A stretch of 10,570 nucleotides of DNA from positions 1 through 10,570 of the forward strand of contig CAMMNR010000051.1 in assembly GCA_946498265.1 (NCBI GenBank), given 5' to 3'. Under the pieces are notes generated by a model that was not told the DNA's origin, ran no database searches, and saw only the letters and a list, made by a program, of their open reading frames with translations. The position numbers and the translations under genes are program-made. This stretch comes from an uncultured Clostridium sp. (lineage in GTDB: Bacteria; Bacillota; Clostridia; TANB77; CAG-508). Positions within the stretch are counted from its first letter, which is position 1; each line of letters begins with the position of its first letter. Positions 7,458 to 10,570 of the stretch are shown here, one piece after another.

Positions 7458-7486
7458 AAATTAACACATAAAAGACCTTAAGTCAA
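7458..7486 (-). promoter_or_regulatory. Candidate promoter of the Spo0E-like gene
   Basis: TTGACT (7486-7481) is a good -35, and 17 bases on is TAATTT (7463-7458), a poor -10. The combination leaves a leader of about 37 bases. A weak -10 with a good -35 would suit a promoter that needs an activator. Confidence 0.4.
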
Positions 7487-7515
7487 GTATTTTCAATGGT
7501 TTTTAACAACTTTCG

Positions 7516-7542
7516 TACGACAAGTTTTTTGATTTTTCGACA
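7516..7542 (-). promoter_or_regulatory. Two candidate Spo0A boxes upstream of the Spo0E-like gene
   Basis: On the minus strand TGTCGAA (7542-7536) matches the core Spo0A box TGNCGAA exactly, within AATGTCGAAAAAT. A second copy, TGTCGTA (7522-7516), differs at one base and lies in the same orientation exactly 20 bases further on, close to two helical turns. They lie about 30-60 bases upstream of the -35. Short motifs can occur by chance in AT-rich DNA. Confidence 0.4.
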
Positions 7543-7553
7543 TTTTAAAATAT

Positions 7554-7598
7554 AAAAAAACGGTATTATTTTTATATTTTCATAAATACCATTTTTTT
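7554..7598 (-). terminator. Strong intrinsic terminator after the ymfF-ymfH unit
   Basis: Arms 7585-7598 and 7554-7567 make a 14-bp stem around a 17-base loop. On the minus strand it reads A7-TGGTATT pairing with AATACCG-T7, with one U-G pair, and the T7 tract serves as the release tail. In the opposite direction the same position is a C-A mismatch, so the minus direction is favoured, though some bidirectional activity is likely. It starts 36 bases past the ymfH stop codon. Confidence 0.85.
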
Positions 7599-7634
7599 AA
7601 CATATTTTTTTCATCTATTTTTATACATAAATTC

Positions 7635-8909
7635 TTAATTTTTCACAATAGAAATCACCATTTTATCCTCTTTAAATACATCTTCTAACACTTGAGTTAA
7701 ATATTCAACATTTATCCCTTCTATTTCTTCTAAATAGTCAAAGCTATTAATTCCTTTAAAGTTGTCAGATAAAAACATTCTTGCTATATCTGCTACATCA
7801 TTATATTCTCTTACATATCCCCCATAAATCATCTTTTTTGTTCTATTCATGTCTTCTTCATTTATTCCATTTTCTTTTAAATTTTGTATTTCCTTCTTTA
7901 TTCTATTATATAATTCTTCTGGATTATTTGATTGTCCCATCATCATAATATGTGCATAAGTTTTTGAAAATTCGTAATCTAAACTTGGCCTTGAATATAT
8001 TATTCCTTCATCATATAATTCTTTATACAATTTTGAACTTTTTCCTATTATTAATCTCAATAATATTTCTATAGATATATGTTTTTTTACTATTTCTTTG
8101 TCACAGTCTTTATTTGTGTCTTTTATTCCTATGGCATACATAGGTTGGCTTACTTCTAATTTTTCTTCTATTTTTTCTTGTACTATTGTTTCTGGTTCTT
8201 CTGGATATATTCTTTTTATTTTTCCATTAGATTTCACATCTATTAATCTATTTTTAACTTCTTCTATCATTTCTTCTGGATTAAAATCTCCTGAAATTAC
8301 TAATGTCATATTTGATGGATTATAAAATGTATTATAACATTTATATAATATATCTTTATTTATTTGATTAATTGATTCTATTGTTCCTGCTATATCTATT
8401 TTTACAGGATTATTGTGATACATTGCTTTTAATGCATTTAAATATACTTTCCAGTCTGGACTATCACTATACATGTTTATTTCTTGCCCTATTATTCCTT
8501 TTTCTTTTTCTACATTTTCATCTGTAAAATATGGATGCTGAACATAGTCCATAAGTTCTGTCATTGCTTCATAAAAATTATCTGTTGCTTCAAATAGATA
8601 TGCTGTATGGTCATTAGTTGTATATGCATTAGCTTCAACTCCTAGTGCAGTTAATGTATCTAGACTATTTGTCCCATTTGGTTGTTCAAACATTTTGTGT
8701 TCTAAAAAATGCGCTATTCCCATAGGTACATTTGTTTCTTCTTTTTCTCCTGGTACTACAAAATTACTATCTACTGAGCCATAATTTGTTCCCCAGATTA
8801 GGTATTTTTTTTGTATCCCCTTTTTTGGAATTAACATTATTGTTAAACCATTTTTTAACTTTTCTATATATAGTTTTTCTTTCACTTTCGAATTTTCTAT
8901 AATTTTCAC
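7635..8909 (-). CDS. ymfH: M16-family zinc peptidase, YmfH-like, catalytic subunit
   Basis: A 424-residue M16B-type (insulinase/mitochondrial processing peptidase) protein. The inverted zinc motif is intact: H67-F-L-E70-H71, with E70 as catalytic base and the third metal ligand at E143 in KGIIGQEINMY, seven residues after E136 as in the family. The second half lacks the R-x6-Y pair used for substrate binding: the aligned positions in the segment KLYKELYDEGIIYS are Y and S. It therefore probably works with the upstream YmfF-like protein as a two-subunit peptidase. No signal peptide is seen, so a cytoplasmic location is likely. The start is GTG at 8909, with GAGGTGG upstream at good spacing. 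The gene lies 50 bases behind the ymfF-like gene and shares its transcript. In B. subtilis the pair is ymfF-ymfH. Database names link them to EF-P modification by neighbourhood; the true substrate is not visible from the sequence. Confidence 0.92.
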   Translation of the reverse strand: MKIIENSKVKEKLYIEKLKNGLTIMLIPKKGIQKKYLIWGTNYGSVDSNFVVPGEKEETNVPMGIAHFLEHKMFEQPNGTNSLDTLTALGVEANAYTTNDHTAYLFEATDNFYEAMTELMDYVQHPYFTDENVEKEKGIIGQEINMYSDSPDWKVYLNALKAMYHNNPVKIDIAGTIESINQINKDILYKCYNTFYNPSNMTLVISGDFNPEEMIEEVKNRLIDVKSNGKIKRIYPEEPETIVQEKIEEKLEVSQPMYAIGIKDTNKDCDKEIVKKHISIEILLRLIIGKSSKLYKELYDEGIIYSRPSLDYEFSKTYAHIMMMGQSNNPEELYNRIKKEIQNLKENGINEEDMNRTKKMIYGGYVREYNDVADIARMFLSDNFKGINSFDYLEEIEGINVEYLTQVLEDVFKEDKMVISIVKN

Positions 8910-8959
8910 TTTTACTCCACCTCTTTTTTAGAATAAATTGTAATTATTTTTCAACTATT

Positions 8960-10228
8960 CTAGTTTTTTAAAAAATACACCGTATTAATATCAACTCTAT
9001 TTGCTATATTTACTATTTGTTCTTTTGATATTCCTTCGATTATATCTTTATACTCTTCAAGAGTCACTTCAGTTTGAGATAATTCCTGACCAAAGCAGTA
9101 AGTTATCATAGTATCTTGCTCATCTTCTATTCCTTTTATAGTAGCTATTATGCCTTTTTTAGAATTATTTATATCTTCTTCTGTAAAATTTCCTTTTTTC
9201 ATATCATCTAATTGTTGTTTTGTAAGATTTAGTGTTTTATCATAATTTTCAATTTCAATGCCACAATTTATAAATATAGCATTTTTATGTCTAAAATACA
9301 TTGAATTTGCAACATATGCTAAATGTTCTTTTTCTCTAATATTTTGAAACATTTTAGAAGTTGCACTTCCTCCTAAAATATTATTATACATTAATACAAT
9401 ATATTTATCTTTTTCATTGTCTATATTTATATTTAGCCCTATAACTAATTTTCCTTGCATTACATCCATAGATTCAGTTATTGTATTTTCTTTTTTTGGT
9501 TCTCGACGCTCTATTTTATGTGCTTCATATTTTGGTTCTCTATCCTGTAGTTTTCTTATATTATCATTTTTCTTCAATTCTTCTATTATATTTTCATCTA
9601 TATTACCAGTTATAAAAATATCTATTTTACTGTTTTTTATTACTTCTTGATAAGCTTTATATAAATCATTTTCACTTATTTTATCTAAATCTTCTACATA
9701 TCCAAATTTATATAATCCAAATGGCTCGTTTTTATACATCTCTTCTATACATCTATCTAATGCATATCTTGCTTTATTATCAATTTTGCTCTCTATGATA
9801 TTTCTTAAATTGTTCTTTTCTTGCTCTACATATTCTTTTGAAAAGCAATCATTTTCTAAATATGGATCAAATACTAATTCTAATAGCTTTTCTAAAGATA
9901 ATTTTAAAATATTTTCATTAGTTTCTGGTAAATAATTATCATTTATTGTTTCCATATAAAATTTTAAAACTTGATTATCTCCTGCTTTATCTAAACCACA
10001 ATCAAAACTCGCACCATATAATTCTTCTAATTCTTTATTTATTTTTTCTTGTGTTTGCATATTTTTGCTACCTCTTCTTAATACACTTGGTATTAAAGCA
10101 TTTTTTGTTACTTCTTCTCTATTTAATTTTACTGTCAAAAATACAGATATTAAATCTGTTTTAAATTTATCACTTTTTATTGTATGAAGTTTTATTCCTT
10201 TTTTTAATTCTAATTGTTTATATTGCAT
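8960..10228 (-). CDS. ymfF: M16-family protein, YmfF-like, non-catalytic subunit
   Basis: A 422-residue M16 homologue in which the region expected to hold HxxEH (residues about 43-72, NALIPSVLRRGSK to LEELYGAS) has no zinc motif, so it cannot be a metallopeptidase alone. LLRG/LEELYGAS-type sequence here is characteristic of YmfF. The second half retains R298-x6-Y305 (REKEHLAYV), the spacing of the substrate-binding Arg/Tyr pair known from insulin-degrading enzyme. With the downstream YmfH-like protein it is expected to form a heterodimer in which this subunit completes the active chamber, as in two-component M16B peptidases. Start ATG 10228 follows a perfect GAGGAGG, and a promoter lies about 40 bases further up. 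It is the first gene of a two-gene unit. Cytoplasmic by absence of signal sequence. Peptide substrate unknown. Confidence 0.9.
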   Translation of the reverse strand: MQYKQLELKKGIKLHTIKSDKFKTDLISVFLTVKLNREEVTKNALIPSVLRRGSKNMQTQEKINKELEELYGASFDCGLDKAGDNQVLKFYMETINDNYLPETNENILKLSLEKLLELVFDPYLENDCFSKEYVEQEKNNLRNIIESKIDNKARYALDRCIEEMYKNEPFGLYKFGYVEDLDKISENDLYKAYQEVIKNSKIDIFITGNIDENIIEELKKNDNIRKLQDREPKYEAHKIERREPKKENTITESMDVMQGKLVIGLNINIDNEKDKYIVLMYNNILGGSATSKMFQNIREKEHLAYVANSMYFRHKNAIFINCGIEIENYDKTLNLTKQQLDDMKKGNFTEEDINNSKKGIIATIKGIEDEQDTMITYCFGQELSQTEVTLEEYKDIIEGISKEQIVNIANRVDINTVYFLKN

Positions 10229-10269
10229 GAATTTTCCTCCTCAATTTAACAAACTTTCTTATTAAAATT

Positions 10270-10299
10270 ATTATATCCTATTTAATATTAGTTATGCAA
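10270..10299 (-). promoter_or_regulatory. Promoter of the ymfF-ymfH unit
   Basis: A perfect TATAAT (10275-10270) is preceded, 18 bases upstream, by TTGCAT (10299-10294), a three-of-six -35. The start would be near 10263, giving a leader of about 35 bases that ends in the GAGGAGG site. It lies just after the rpsU terminator, so the unit is probably independent of rpsU. Confidence 0.6.
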
Positions 10300-10339
10300 T
10301 TTATAATTCATGATTTCTAAAACGTTACTACTATACCAA

Positions 10340-10370
10340 AATAAAAAGGCATACGTTAACATGTATACCT
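10340..10370 (-). terminator. Intrinsic terminator after rpsU
   Basis: On the minus strand AGGTATAC (10370-10363) pairs with GTATGCCT (10354-10347), one U-G pair included, around an 8-base loop, followed by TTTTTATTTT. It begins about 15 bases after the rpsU stop codon. Confidence 0.8.
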
Positions 10371-10385
10371 ATATATTTATTTTTA

Positions 10386-10556
10386 TTAAAATTTTCTTTT
10401 TCTTGCTGCTTCTGATTTTTTCTTTCTTTTTACACTAGGTTTTTCATAATGCTCTCTTTTACGAACTTCTTGAATAACTCCATTTCTAGCACATTGTCTT
10501 TTAAATCTTCTCAAAGCATCTTCTATATTTCCATTATTAACTTTTATTTCTGACAT
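10386..10556 (-). CDS. rpsU: 30S ribosomal protein S21
   Basis: A complete 56-residue protein beginning MSEIKVNNGNIEDALRRF and ending with the very basic tail of S21 (KRKKKSEAARKRKF). S21 is a small protein of the 30S platform that contacts 16S rRNA near its 3' end and helps initiation. The family pattern is clear: an N-terminal strand, then the helix IEDALRRFKRQCARNGVIQEVRKREHYEKPS, then the lysine/arginine tail. GGAGGG (10570-10565) lies eight bases before the ATG at the very edge of the window, so any promoter is outside. The length fits Bacillota S21 (about 57). A terminator follows directly, so it ends its transcription unit. Confidence 0.97.
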   Translation of the reverse strand: MSEIKVNNGNIEDALRRFKRQCARNGVIQEVRKREHYEKPSVKRKKKSEAARKRKF

Positions 10557-10570
10557 TTATATTTCCCTCC

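Overview
The window is AT-rich (about one quarter G+C by eye), and every convincing gene lies on the minus strand, so transcription runs from high to low coordinates. Strong AGGAGG-type ribosome sites, sigma-A-like promoters, a folate/FAD-dependent TrmFO, a Spo0E-like phosphatase and the YmfF/YmfH pair of M16 proteins all point to a low-GC Bacillota, most likely a member of the Clostridia and probably a spore former or a relative of one. No species can be named from the sequence alone.

Layout in the order of transcription. (1) 10570-10386: rpsU (ribosomal protein S21), followed by an intrinsic terminator. (2) 10299-7554: a promoter, a ymfF-like gene, a ymfH-like gene 50 bases behind it, then a strong terminator. 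The two M16 proteins divide the catalytic features between them: one has the zinc site HxxEH, the other the C-terminal R-x6-Y pair. (3) 7542-7196: a 56-residue Spo0E-like gene with two candidate Spo0A boxes upstream and a terminator. (4) 7149-6931: a 219-base, gene-free, MITE-like inverted repeat. (5) 6889-3518: a promoter and a large SWIM-SNF2 helicase gene. (6) 3518-3416: two copies of a 29-base REP-like palindrome in inverted orientation; the first serves as the terminator of the helicase gene and the second lies in the leader of trmFO. (7) 3393-1884: trmFO and its terminator. (8) 1803-78: an extended -10 promoter, an unusual leader, and a 546-residue charged coiled-coil protein of unknown function.

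Most units look like independent one- or two-gene transcripts with their own promoters and terminators. The products are mainly housekeeping: translation (S21, tRNA m5U54), DNA/chromatin remodelling, peptide processing and control of sporulation phosphorelay output. I see no CRISPR array, tRNA, rRNA, phage module or recognisable defence operon. The least explained items are the two palindromic elements, the unknown coiled-coil protein with its possible leaderless upstream ORF, and a 36-residue charged insertion in TrmFO.
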